From the NCBI RefSeq assembly GCF_030157465.1, contig NZ_JAOAUU010000058.1, positions 186,001 to 250,000 on the forward strand: DNA of 64,000 bases, given 5' to 3'. The position numbers and the translations under genes were made by a program. The notes beneath the pieces are model-generated. The model worked only from the letters and a program-made list of their open reading frames with translations. It was not told the DNA's origin and made no database searches. Positions 20,971 through 30,524 of the stretch are shown in pieces; positions within the stretch are counted from its first letter, which is position 1; the number at the start of each line of letters is the position of its first letter. This stretch comes from Zoogloea sp. (lineage in GTDB: Bacteria; Pseudomonadota; Gammaproteobacteria; Burkholderiales; Rhodocyclaceae).

Positions 20971-21462
20971 TCACACCCCCGGCTTCCGCCTCACGTAAAT
21001 CGTCTTCTCCACCGTCGCCACCACCTCTCCGTGGCGGTTCACCACGTCCACGGCAAAGGTCGGCTCGTATTTCTGGCCGTCGGCGGTGGCCTGGAGGATG
21101 TCCTCGACCTGCTCTGTCGTGATGCGGAAGCGGGCGCGCACGGTGCCGCGGCCGGGCAGCTTGTAGTCGATGCTGGAGGCCTTGTCCCACACCACGTAAT
21201 CCCGCCCCAGGTTGTGCATCACCAGGAGCGCGAAGAAGGGGTCGGTCATCGCAAACAGCGAGCCGCCGAAGTGGGTGCCCATGTAGTTGCGGTTGAGCAG
21301 GCCGAGGCGCATGCGCACCACCGCTTCGCGGTAGTCCGGGGCGAGGCGTTCGACGTGGATGCCGGCGCCAATGAAGGGCGGCCACAGGTTCATCAGCAGG
21401 CGCAGGGTGCCGGCGCCCAGCTTGACGTTGCGCATGAAGCCCTGTTTGAGCTTGGCGCTCAC
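20971..21462 (-). CDS. DUF4442 / hotdog-fold thioesterase-like protein
   Basis: '[35 protein letters not shown]' hotdog-like motif. Confidence 0.82.
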   Translation of the reverse strand: MSAKLKQGFMRNVKLGAGTLRLLMNLWPPFIGAGIHVERLAPDYREAVVRMRLGLLNRNYMGTHFGGSLFAMTDPFFALLVMHNLGRDYVVWDKASSIDYKLPGRGTVRARFRITTEQVEDILQATADGQKYEPTFAVDVVNRHGEVVATVEKTIYVRRKPGV

Positions 21463-22049
21463 GCTTTCGACAGCCCCTTCAGCGCCTGGCGGATGCCGTC
21501 GGACACGCCGACGCCGTCGGGCAGCAGCTTGACCGCGCCGAGGGCTTCCTTCTCGTTGTAACCGAGCGCCATCAGCGCATTGATGATGTCGCCCCGGTCG
21601 TCGAAAGGCAGGTCGGCGGCCGCGCGGGAGGCGACGCCCGGCAAGGCCTTAGGCAGCTTGTCGCGCAGTTCCAGCAGCAGGCGCTCGGCGGTTTTCTTGC
21701 CGATGCCGGGAATCTTGATCAGGCGGCCGGATTCCTGCATGGCGATGGCCTGGGCGAGATCGCTGACCGACAGCCCGGAGAGCACCGCCAGCGCGGTGCG
21801 CGCGCCGATGCCGGCCACCTTGAGCAGCTGGCGGAAGGCGGCGCGTTCGTCTTCGCTGGCGAAGCCGTACAGAAAGTGGCCGTCCTCGCGCACCGCCATG
21901 TGGGTGGCGAGGCTGACCGTCTGGCCGTTGGCGGGCAGGCCGTAGAAGGTGCTCATCGGCACTTCCAGCTCATAGCCGACACCGTTTACGTCGATGAGGA
22001 TTTGCGGGGGATTCTTCTCGGCCAGGCGGCCGGTGATGCGTCCGATCAT
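21459..22049 (-). CDS. ruvA: Holliday junction branch migration protein RuvA
   Basis: '[39 protein letters not shown]', HhH '[15 protein letters not shown]' and '[20 protein letters not shown]'. Confidence 0.97.
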   Translation of the reverse strand: MIGRITGRLAEKNPPQILIDVNGVGYELEVPMSTFYGLPANGQTVSLATHMAVREDGHFLYGFASEDERAAFRQLLKVAGIGARTALAVLSGLSVSDLAQAIAMQESGRLIKIPGIGKKTAERLLLELRDKLPKALPGVASRAAADLPFDDRGDIINALMALGYNEKEALGAVKLLPDGVGVSDGIRQALKGLSKA

Positions 22050-22084
22050 GTTTTCTGTGTGGTGAGGTGTAAGGATGAGGCGGC

Positions 22085-22696
22085 CTAACTGAAATCCGCA
22101 GCCTTGAAGGCCGGCAGGGCTTCAGCACGGGTGGCAAGGGCGGCCAAGTGCGGGTAATCGCTGTCGTCCACCAGGCCCGGCGCGCTGAAACGGGTAAACC
22201 GCCAGGCCACCGCAACGGTGATGTCGGCCTGGGTGGGTGCGGCGCCGCACAGCCAGTCGGTGTCGCCAATCTGGCGGTCGATCAGCGCGTAGGTGTCGCG
22301 GATCTGGCCGGTGGCCCGTTCGATCCAGGCCGGGTAGCGGGCGTCTTCGGGGCGAACCCGGGTTTCGTAGTAGCGCGCCACGCTTTTCTCGGCGGCGGCC
22401 AGGCCGTAGCCCACAAACTGCAGGCAGCGCCGGAAGGCGGCCTCGTCGGCGGGCATCAGGCTCTTGCCGGCCGGGGCGATGCGTTCGAACCAGGCGATGA
22501 TCTGGGTGCTGTCCACCATCAATTCGCCGTCATCGAGCACCAGGGTTGGGGCCTTGAGAAGCGGGTTGATGGCGTGGAATTCGGCAAGGTTGCGAAAGAC
22601 CGACAGGGACTGATGCTCGAAGGGAATGCCGAGCATTCGCGCGCTGATGAAGGTGCGACGGACGAAAGGTGAATCGAGCAGGCCGACAAGTTTCAT
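22085..22696 (-). CDS. glutathione S-transferase family protein
   Basis: '[34 protein letters not shown]', '[13 protein letters not shown]'. Confidence 0.88.
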   Translation of the reverse strand: MKLVGLLDSPFVRRTFISARMLGIPFEHQSLSVFRNLAEFHAINPLLKAPTLVLDDGELMVDSTQIIAWFERIAPAGKSLMPADEAAFRRCLQFVGYGLAAAEKSVARYYETRVRPEDARYPAWIERATGQIRDTYALIDRQIGDTDWLCGAAPTQADITVAVAWRFTRFSAPGLVDDSDYPHLAALATRAEALPAFKAADFS

Positions 22697-23019
22697 GGTT
22701 TGACTCCCGGGGTGGATTGGGCGCAGCGGGCGGCGGTCTGGCGCAGGCGGGCAAGCACGGCATCGGCTTCGTCACGGCTCTGCACGGGAATTCGGGCTTC
22801 GTGGCCACTGCCGAGGTTGCCGCCGCCGAAGGCGATCTTCACCTCGTCGGCGCGCACGTCGATGTATTGCACGATACCGAGATTGATGGATCGCTGGGTG
22901 CCGTTCTCGGCTGGCAGGGGAAAGGGGCAAAAAGACGTCGAGCCGGCATCCTGGGCGGCGATCAGCGGCGGCGCGAGCAGCATCGCGGGCAGGACAAGAA
23001 GCAGTGGAAGGCATTTCAT
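22693..23019 (-). CDS. hypothetical secreted protein
   Basis: ATG at 23019, signal peptide 'MKCLPLLLVLPAMLLAPPLIAAQ'; overlaps GST start. Confidence 0.6.
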   Translation of the reverse strand: MKCLPLLLVLPAMLLAPPLIAAQDAGSTSFCPFPLPAENGTQRSINLGIVQYIDVRADEVKIAFGGGNLGSGHEARIPVQSRDEADAVLARLRQTAARCAQSTPGVKP

Positions 23020-23021
23020 CG

Positions 23022-23702
23022 CTATCTCCCGGTAAAGAATCGGGCCAGATCGTGGAGGCTGGCGGCACGCGGCACACCGGCGGCCAGCACGTCGTCGGCC
23101 GGCTGCAGCAGATCCGGCACCATGACTACCCGGGCGCCGGCCGCCAGCGCGCCGCGTACACCGGCGTTGGAGTCCTCCAACACCAGGCAGTTCGCCGGGG
23201 CCACGCCGAGGCGCCCGGCGGCGGCGATGAAGATGTCCGGCGCCGGCTTGCCGCGGGCAACTTCGTCGCCGCAAACCATGCCGTGCACCCGGTTCAGCAG
23301 GCCCACCGCGGCCAGCTTGGGCTCGGCCCGCGAGCGGCGGGTGGAGGTGGCCACGACACGCCCGAGGGCCAGCGTGTCGAGTACGTCGAAAAGCTCGGTG
23401 ACACCGCCCTTGAGCGGAATCCGCCCTTCGTCGATGGCGAGCTCATAAAGGCGGCCGAAGCTTGCGTACAGCGCCTCGACCGGATAGTCGTCACCCAGGT
23501 GCCGACGGATCACCGCCGGGCCGTCCTTCGAGTTGAGGCCGACCATTGCCAGCCCGACTTCGTAGCGCCATTCGAGACTCAGCTCGGCGGCGGCCGCGGC
23601 AACGGTGGCAAGGGCAACCCGCTCGCTGTCGAGCAAAAGGCCGTCCATGTCGAAAATGACCGCGTGGACATCGGCGGCGGCGAACGGGGGCGAAAAAATC
23701 AT
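23022..23702 (-). CDS. HAD family hydrolase (beta-phosphoglucomutase-like)
   Basis: '[16 protein letters not shown]', 'VVATSTRR', '[46 protein letters not shown]'. Confidence 0.92.
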   Translation of the reverse strand: MIFSPPFAAADVHAVIFDMDGLLLDSERVALATVAAAAAELSLEWRYEVGLAMVGLNSKDGPAVIRRHLGDDYPVEALYASFGRLYELAIDEGRIPLKGGVTELFDVLDTLALGRVVATSTRRSRAEPKLAAVGLLNRVHGMVCGDEVARGKPAPDIFIAAAGRLGVAPANCLVLEDSNAGVRGALAAGARVVMVPDLLQPADDVLAAGVPRAASLHDLARFFTGR

Positions 23703-24661
23703 GAGGCGACTCCCGGCCAGCGCCCGAAAGCCAGCGTGGCGGCGAGGACGAGGCCGTGCAGGTTGGCAGCGGCAATCGTCAGTTTGAGGGCCGGCGCCAG
23801 TTCGGCTGGCTCGGCGGCGTGGGCCATCAGGTAGCGGATCGCGCGAAACGAGAGGATCAGCGTGAGCGCGGCGGCGGCGGCGCCCTGGGGCAGGCGGTCA
23901 CGCCCCACCATCAGCACCAGCCAGCCGTAAGCCAGCAGCACCAGCCCCAGGAAGGCCCACTTGGCGCCATCGGGGCCGAGACGCACGACGAGGGTGCGCT
24001 TGCCGGCGGCTTCGTCGCCGCGCCGGTCGGGGAATTCGTTGATGAACAGAATCGCCGCCACCAGCAGCGCGTATGACAGACCGGCAATTGCCGGGATCGC
24101 CGAAAACGCGCCGCGCTGCACGTAATCGGCGCCGATCACGACGATCAGCCAGCCCGCCGCCACCGCCGCCTCGCCCAGCCCGCGGGACACCAGCGCCAGC
24201 GGCGGCGCGGTGTAGGCCCAGCCGAGAAAGAGCCCGACGAGACCGATCAGCAACAGGCCCGGCGCCGACTGAAGCGTGAGCCACAACCCGGCGGGCACCA
24301 CCAGCGCCAGCAGCGCGTGGCCGAGGCGGCCGGTCTCGGCCACGGAGAGCACGCCGTTCTGGATGAAACGGCTGCCGCCGGTGAAGGGAAAGAGCCGCTC
24401 GGTGTTGGCAGCATCGGCGCCGCTGCGGGCGTCGTGGTAATCGTTGAGCACATTGATGCCGGCGTGGGCGACAAGGGCAAACAAAACCGTCAGCACCGCC
24501 TTGCCCGGGTCGATGACGAGGCCACTGCCGTGGGCCGCCGCCAGCCCGATGAGGCAGGCAAACAAGGTCACGCCCAGAAAGGCCGGGCGCGTAGCAAGCA
24601 GGCAGGCCAGCAGCGGCCGGGCACGCAGGGACGGGGCGGGTTCGGTGGGGGTGGGCGCCAT
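23699..24661 (-). CDS. UbiA-family prenyltransferase
   Basis: '[34 protein letters not shown]' and '[24 protein letters not shown]' Asp-rich motifs, multi-TM; start MAPTPTEP at 24661. Confidence 0.85.
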   Translation of the reverse strand: MAPTPTEPAPSLRARPLLACLLATRPAFLGVTLFACLIGLAAAHGSGLVIDPGKAVLTVLFALVAHAGINVLNDYHDARSGADAANTERLFPFTGGSRFIQNGVLSVAETGRLGHALLALVVPAGLWLTLQSAPGLLLIGLVGLFLGWAYTAPPLALVSRGLGEAAVAAGWLIVVIGADYVQRGAFSAIPAIAGLSYALLVAAILFINEFPDRRGDEAAGKRTLVVRLGPDGAKWAFLGLVLLAYGWLVLMVGRDRLPQGAAAAALTLILSFRAIRYLMAHAAEPAELAPALKLTIAAANLHGLVLAATLAFGRWPGVAS

Positions 24662-24817
24662 GGCGGGTCGAGACGTGATCGAAGCGCCAATGCTGCGGTG
24701 CGGCGCCCTGCGGGTCAAGCAGCGGCAAGGCTGCCCAAGGCCGGCAACAAAGGCCGGCCGCCCCCCGGCCGAATCAGTTAGCATCGGCGGCTCCCCCCTC
24801 GATCTGCGCTTCCGACC

Positions 24818-27259
24818 TTGCATACCGTCGCCTCCGCCCGCCATCGCCCGTCGCCCGCCCCCTTCGGTTCCCGCCTCTACGGCGGCCTGCTGGCCCTTGT
24901 CGCCGTGGCCGCGCTGGCCGGCTGGTTCATGCTGTATCCGCTCGATCGCGTCATGGCCGGGGCCCTGCTGGCCGGCTATGGCCTGCTTGTGGTGCTGCGG
25001 CCGGCAAGCTGGCTGATCCTCGTGCCGGCCTTGTGGCCGGTGGTGGATCTCGCCCCGTGGAGCGGGCACTTTCATGTCACCGAAAGCGACGCCCTGATAC
25101 TCGCAACGCTGGCGGCCCTCGGCCTGCGTGAAGCCTTTGCGCCGCCGCCGGCCACCCTGAGCGGCCGCGCGCCGGTCAAGCTGACCCTGCCGGCGCTCGT
25201 CCTGTTCGGGCTGCTGGCCGCCAGCGTGGTGATTTCCGGCCTGCGCGGGCTGTATCCGCTGCCGCCCCTGGATGCCGCGGCGCTGGTCAGCTATAGCTCG
25301 AGCCTCAACGCGCTCAGGGTCGGCAAGGGCTTCGTGCTGGCTTTCGCGCTGATTCCCTTCCTGCACCTGGCCATCCGGCGCGACGGCGACGCCGCACTCG
25401 AGCGCCTGACCCGCGGCATGATGTTGGGCCTGGGCACCTGCGCGCTGGCCGCCCTGTGGGAACGCCTCGCCTTTCCCGGCCTCACCGATTTCGCCAACGA
25501 CTACCGGACCACCGCCCTGTTCTGGGAGATGCACGTCGGCGGCGCCGCGCTGGATGCCTGGCTGATGCTGTGCTTCCCGTTCGCCGTGCTGGCCCTGTCC
25601 CAGGCCCGCAGCGCCCCCGGCAGGGCGCTTGCGCTGCTCGTGCTCGGCATCGGCAGCTACGCGCTGTTCACCACCTTCTCGCGCATTGTCTATGCCGCGC
25701 TGGTCGTTTCCCTGAGCCTCCTCGGCGTGCTGGCCCTGATGCGCCCGGCATCGGCGTCAACAACGCCGCGGCGCCCGGGCGTGCTGGTGGCGCTCATCGC
25801 CGTCGCGCTGCTGGGCTGCGGGCTGACTTTCCCGGAAGGCGGCTACCGCGCCCTCCTCGCCTTTGTCGGCGCCCTCCTGCTTGCCTACCTGGGCGGCGGC
25901 GCACTGGCCGGCATGCGCATCCGCCAGCTGGTGGCCGCTGTCGTGGCCGGCGCCTTCCTGCTCGCCATCAGCGTTCCGGCGGCGCTCTGGCTGCCGAAGG
26001 GGGTTTACCTGATCTACGCCCTGTCGTGGGCGATCACGGCCGGCCTGCTGGCGGTACGGGCGCGCCGGCACGACACGGTGCCCAGCCTTGCCGTCGTCGC
26101 CCTGCTCACCTGGACCACGCTCAACGTCATCAGCATCAGCGCCTTCTGGAGCGAGCCGACCCACTTCACCGGCACCGCCCTGGCGGCACTGCTGGTACTG
26201 GTCGTGCTCGCCGTCCAGGCGCTGGCCAAAAAGCCGCTCTGGTCGCCCAAAGCCCACGACCTCTACGGCGCACTGGCCGTGCTGGCCCTGGGCGCCATGC
26301 TGACCACCACCCTCGGCAGCTACTACATGAGCGGCCGCGTCGCGGCCACCGGCGACGATATCGACGTGCGCCTCAAGCACTACACCAACAGCCTCGGCCT
26401 GATGCACACCAGCGGCGACACCCTTGCCGGAATCGGGCTGGGCCGCTACCCGGACGCCTATTTCTGGGCAGTCGACGATCCTGGCGTGCCCGGCTCCCTG
26501 TCGCTGCTTCAGGACAGCCGGGGCCGCTTCCTGCGCCTGGGATCGGCCCGGGGCGTCCGCCACGGCGACGAAGTGCTGACGCTTTCCCAGCGCATTCCCC
26601 TCGATACGGCCAACCCGGTCCGCTACCGCTTCCGGGCCCGCAGCGAGACAGAAGCGGTGCTGCAATTCAGCCTGTGCCGCAAGCACCTGCTCTACCTCGA
26701 AGGCTGCACCTTCGGTAGCGCCAACCTCAAGGGCGGTGCCAGCTGGCAGAGCCTCGAAGGGGTTTTTGCGGATCCACTCGGCCAGCCGGGCCGGCCGCCC
26801 CGGCTGGCCGCGTTTTCCATCACCAACAAAAGCCGCACGCCCATCGACCTGGACGGCTTCGAACTGCTCGACGCCCGGCTCGAACCCCTGCTGAAAAACG
26901 GCGAGTTCGAACGGGGCATGGATTTCTGGTTCTTCACCTCCGACCGCGACCACCTGCCCTGGCATGCCAAGAACCTGTTTGTGCACACCTATGTCGAGCA
27001 GGGCGCCCTCGGCCTCGGGGTGCTGCTGCTGACCCTGGCGACGGCCTTCGTGCGGCTGCTGCGCCAGCCCACCCGCCTGCAGGCCCACGCCGCCACGCTG
27101 CTCGCCGCACTGGTTGGCGTGACCACGGTGGGGCTGGTGGACAGCCTGCTGGACATGCCGCGCATCACGCTCTTCCTGACCCTGCTGCTGTGGCTGGGCC
27201 TGACCCTGCGCCGGCCCGAAAATTCCGCATTCCGGCACGAACCGGCCAGCGGGCAATAG
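24818..27259 (+). CDS. O-antigen ligase/polymerase-like membrane protein (TTG start)
   Basis: Many TM segments; C-terminal 'DHLPWHAKNLFVHTYVEQGALGLGVLLL' resembles the Wzy/WaaL-family motif; ~150 aa hydrophilic segment immediately before it. Confidence 0.7.
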   Translation: MHTVASARHRPSPAPFGSRLYGGLLALVAVAALAGWFMLYPLDRVMAGALLAGYGLLVVLRPASWLILVPALWPVVDLAPWSGHFHVTESDALILATLAALGLREAFAPPPATLSGRAPVKLTLPALVLFGLLAASVVISGLRGLYPLPPLDAAALVSYSSSLNALRVGKGFVLAFALIPFLHLAIRRDGDAALERLTRGMMLGLGTCALAALWERLAFPGLTDFANDYRTTALFWEMHVGGAALDAWLMLCFPFAVLALSQARSAPGRALALLVLGIGSYALFTTFSRIVYAALVVSLSLLGVLALMRPASASTTPRRPGVLVALIAVALLGCGLTFPEGGYRALLAFVGALLLAYLGGGALAGMRIRQLVAAVVAGAFLLAISVPAALWLPKGVYLIYALSWAITAGLLAVRARRHDTVPSLAVVALLTWTTLNVISISAFWSEPTHFTGTALAALLVLVVLAVQALAKKPLWSPKAHDLYGALAVLALGAMLTTTLGSYYMSGRVAATGDDIDVRLKHYTNSLGLMHTSGDTLAGIGLGRYPDAYFWAVDDPGVPGSLSLLQDSRGRFLRLGSARGVRHGDEVLTLSQRIPLDTANPVRYRFRARSETEAVLQFSLCRKHLLYLEGCTFGSANLKGGASWQSLEGVFADPLGQPGRPPRLAAFSITNKSRTPIDLDGFELLDARLEPLLKNGEFERGMDFWFFTSDRDHLPWHAKNLFVHTYVEQGALGLGVLLLTLATAFVRLLRQPTRLQAHAATLLAALVGVTTVGLVDSLLDMPRITLFLTLLLWLGLTLRRPENSAFRHEPASGQ

Positions 27260-27299
27260 GCTACCATCGAGCCTGTCGTCCTCCTGCCGGAACCCCACC

Positions 27300-28574
27300 G
27301 TGAACGCATCGTCCGGACACCTCCCGGCGCGCAGTGCCCTGCGCCTGCTGCTGCTCGGCCTCGCCGCCGCCATCGCCACCGCAGCGGCCCTGCCAGCCCG
27401 GGCGGCCGTCATTCTGGTCGGCCCGAACGAATCCGTCACCCGCATCGCCGACGCAGCGAAGCTCGCCCGCGATGGCGACACCGTGCTGATCCGCCCCGGC
27501 ACCTACACGGGCGACGTGGCGAGCTGGCCGCAAAAATCCCTTGAGATCCGCGGCTTCGGCGGCCGACCGGTACTTGCCGCCAACGGCCACAGCGCCGAAG
27601 GCAAGGCGATCTGGGTCATTCAGAACGGCAACTTCAAGATCGAGAACATCGAATTCCGCGACGCCACCGCCTCCGACGGCAACGGCGCCGGCATCCGCTT
27701 CGAACAAGGCCAGCTCGAGGTGCGCGACTGCATTTTCGAGAACAACCAGAACGGCATCCTGACCGCCAACTTCGAGGACGCCGAACTGCACGTGCTGAAC
27801 AGCGTGTTCAGCCAGGCCCCTCAGGACACCACCGCGCTGCATCACCTGCTCTACGTGGGCCGCATCAAGTCGCTGGTGGTCGAGGGCAGCCGTTTTCACC
27901 AGGGCTATCAGGGGCACCTGCTCAAAAGCCGGGCCCGGCGCAACGAGATCCGCTACAACCTGCTGCTGGACGGGCAGGGCGGCTCGGCTTCATACGAACT
28001 GGAATTTCCGGAAGGCGGCGCGGCGCTCGTCGTCGGCAACGTCATTTCCCAAAGCGCCGACAGCGCCAACCCGATCGTCGTCGGCTACGGCGCGGAAGGC
28101 AGCCACTGGCCGGAAAACCGGCTGCTGCTGGCCCACAACACGCTGATCAACAACGGCTGGCGGCCGGCCTGGTTCACCCGCGCCTGGACCAGCAAGCTGC
28201 CTCCCGACACCACCGTCGTCACGCGCAACAACCTCACCGTCGGGCTGGGCCTGTTCACGCTGGCCCTGAGCGGCGAGCACCACGGCAATTTCGCCCTGCC
28301 CTCCGGCGCCCTCAACCCGGGGGCGCTCGACTTCAACCCGCCCGCCTTCCTGCGCGGGCGCGTGGGCAAACCCGACGGCCCCTATGCCCTTGAGCTGACC
28401 CCGCAGGCCGAATTCGCCTTTCCGGTAGGTACCAACCCGCTGGCAGCCCCCACCGAATGGATGCCCGGCGCCTTCCAGAGCACCGGCATCGTCATGCGCA
28501 AGGCCCCGGCCGCCGAACCGGTCACCGAAACCCGGCCCGCCCCGCGGGAGAAAACCCCGTCACGCAAGCTCTGA
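27300..28574 (+). CDS. right-handed parallel beta-helix repeat protein, exported
   Basis: GTG start, signal peptide, 'ARDGDTVLIRPGTYTGD', 'GNGAGIRFEQGQLEVRDCIFENNQNGILTA'. Confidence 0.8.
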   Translation: MNASSGHLPARSALRLLLLGLAAAIATAAALPARAAVILVGPNESVTRIADAAKLARDGDTVLIRPGTYTGDVASWPQKSLEIRGFGGRPVLAANGHSAEGKAIWVIQNGNFKIENIEFRDATASDGNGAGIRFEQGQLEVRDCIFENNQNGILTANFEDAELHVLNSVFSQAPQDTTALHHLLYVGRIKSLVVEGSRFHQGYQGHLLKSRARRNEIRYNLLLDGQGGSASYELEFPEGGAALVVGNVISQSADSANPIVVGYGAEGSHWPENRLLLAHNTLINNGWRPAWFTRAWTSKLPPDTTVVTRNNLTVGLGLFTLALSGEHHGNFALPSGALNPGALDFNPPAFLRGRVGKPDGPYALELTPQAEFAFPVGTNPLAAPTEWMPGAFQSTGIVMRKAPAAEPVTETRPAPREKTPSRKL

Positions 28575-28578
28575 ACGC

Positions 28579-29184
28579 TCAGGCCCGGCGCAGGGCAATG
28601 TGGCTGCGGATAAAGGCGCTGGCGCCGCTGCGGAAGCGCTGGTCGGGCGCACCCGACAGCCACTGCCGCACCAGCCCGCCGACAAACAGGAAGGTGTCGT
28701 AGGCCATCGCCTCCGGGGTGGCCACGGCACGCAGCTGCCCCTTGTTCGCGGCACGGGCGTAGGCATCGGTCAGCTGCTGGAGAAAATCAAACTGGCCGGG
28801 CGTGCACGCCATCATCGGGCTCAGTTCGTCCACGTATTCGCACTTGAAGATCAGGATCTCGAAAGTCTCGCGCGTTTGCGGCTCGTCGATCAGAGTGTGG
28901 ATGATCGCCAGCAGCGCCCGCTCGATGCCGCCCAGCGGGTCATCGTCACCCTCGTCAAAGACAACCCGGTCCAGCAGCGGCAGGGTCGCCTCCTCGCGCA
29001 TGGCAAAGAACAGCTCCATCTTGTTCTTGAAATGCCAATAGACGGCGCCGCGCGTTACGCCGGCGGCGGCGGCGATCTTTTCCAGGCTGGTTCGACCCAC
29101 ACCACACTCCAGAAAAATCCGGCGCGCAGCCTCAATGATGTGACGGCGCGTCACTTCGGCCTCTTCCTTCGTCTTACGAACCAT
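28579..29184 (-). CDS. TetR family transcriptional regulator (AcrR-like)
   Basis: '[47 protein letters not shown]'-type HTH; divergent from the RND operon. Confidence 0.93.
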   Translation of the reverse strand: [201 protein letters not shown]

Positions 29185-29223
29185 TTGGCATTCTCTGGAT
29201 CAGAAATGAGCGACCGGGGTATT

Positions 29224-29247
29224 TACATACATTCATGATTGTATAAA
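29224..29247. promoter_or_regulatory. putative AcrR-type operator
   Basis: TACATACATTCATGATTGTATAAA between the divergent tetR and RND genes; resembles the E. coli acrAB operator as I recall it. Confidence 0.65.
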
Positions 29248-29290
29248 CTATGCCCCAATACAAACCAGAAATCCAGCCCCGGAGTTCATC

Positions 29291-30511
29291 TTGAACACGC
29301 ATCCCAGCCTTCTGCCCTCCCCGTCCCGCGCCGCCCTGACGGCGCTGGCCGCATCCCTCGTGCTGCTCACCGCCTGTTCCGGCAAGGACCAGGCGGCCGG
29401 CGCGCCTCCTGCCGGCGGCATGCCGGCGCTGCCCGTCACCGTCCTCGAAATGCAGCCGACCAAGGCCGAGACCAGCATCGAGGCCGTTGCCCAGACCGAA
29501 GGCGCGCGGGAAGTGGAAGTGCGTGCTCGCGTCGGCGGCATCCTGATGAAGCGCGTGTACGAAGAAGGCGCCACCGTAAAGGCCGGCCAGCCGCTGTTCC
29601 AGATCGACCGGGCGCCGCTCGAAGTGGCCGTGGCCCAGGCCAGGGCCCAGCTCGCCGAAACCAAGGCCCGCGTGGACCAGACCCAGCGCGAGGCGGCCCG
29701 CCTCAAGGGCCTGCTCGCGCAGCAGGCCATCAGCCAGCGTGAATACGACACCGCCAGCTCCGACAACGCGGTGGCCCAGGCCTCCGTGCAGGCCGCCCAG
29801 GCCAGCCTGCGCCAGGCCGAGCTGAACCTCTCTTACGCCACCGTCACCGCCCCGGTGAGCGGCGTCACCGGCCGCTCGGTGGTCTCGGAAGGCACCCTCG
29901 TCGCCACCGGCAGCGGCACCCTGCTGACCACCCTGGTGCAGGTGAACCCGATCTGGGTGCGCTTTTCGGTGAATGACGCCGAACTGGCCGCCGCGATGCC
30001 CGAGGGCCGCTTTCGCGCCCAGGCGATCCGCGGCATCGAGCTGATCCTGCCCGACGGCAGCATCTACCCGGTGCGCGGCAAGCTCAACTTTGCCGCCAGC
30101 CAGATCGACCCCAAGCTGGGCACGCAGCAACTGCGCGGCGAGTTTGCCAATGCCGAAGGCCGCCTGATGCCGGGCCAGTTCGTGCGGGCCCGCCTGATCA
30201 CCGGCGAGCGCGACGGCGTGTTCAAGGTGCCCCAGGGCGCCGTGATGCAGACCGACATGGGCCCTGTGGTGATGCTCGCCGGCGCCGGCAACAAGGTCGA
30301 GCCGCGTCCGGTCAAGACCGGTCAGTGGAGCGGCAAGGACTGGATCATCACGGGCGGCCTCAAGGCCGGCGACAAGGTGATCATCGACAACCTGATCAAG
30401 CTTCGCCCGGGTGCCACCGTGGCGCCCCACGCGCCGGGCCAGGGTCCGGGCCAGGGTCCGGGCGCAGGCGCCAAGCCGGGCGCACCCGCCGCGGCGCCGG
30501 CCAAGGGTTAA
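29291..30511 (+). CDS. efflux RND transporter periplasmic adaptor subunit (AcrA-like)
   Basis: Lipobox 'LVLLTACSG'; 'GGILMKRVYEEGATVKAGQPLFQID'; 'ELNLSYATVTAPVSGVTGRS'. Confidence 0.95.
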   Translation: MNTHPSLLPSPSRAALTALAASLVLLTACSGKDQAAGAPPAGGMPALPVTVLEMQPTKAETSIEAVAQTEGAREVEVRARVGGILMKRVYEEGATVKAGQPLFQIDRAPLEVAVAQARAQLAETKARVDQTQREAARLKGLLAQQAISQREYDTASSDNAVAQASVQAAQASLRQAELNLSYATVTAPVSGVTGRSVVSEGTLVATGSGTLLTTLVQVNPIWVRFSVNDAELAAAMPEGRFRAQAIRGIELILPDGSIYPVRGKLNFAASQIDPKLGTQQLRGEFANAEGRLMPGQFVRARLITGERDGVFKVPQGAVMQTDMGPVVMLAGAGNKVEPRPVKTGQWSGKDWIITGGLKAGDKVIIDNLIKLRPGATVAPHAPGQGPGQGPGAGAKPGAPAAAPAKG

Positions 30512-30524
30512 GGGAGCACCACGC

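Noticed and set aside
23699-25534. Full 611 aa minus-strand ORF as one protein
   Set aside because: Only the part downstream of 24661 (UbiA prenyltransferase) is protein-like; the upstream part is antisense to the ligase-like gene.
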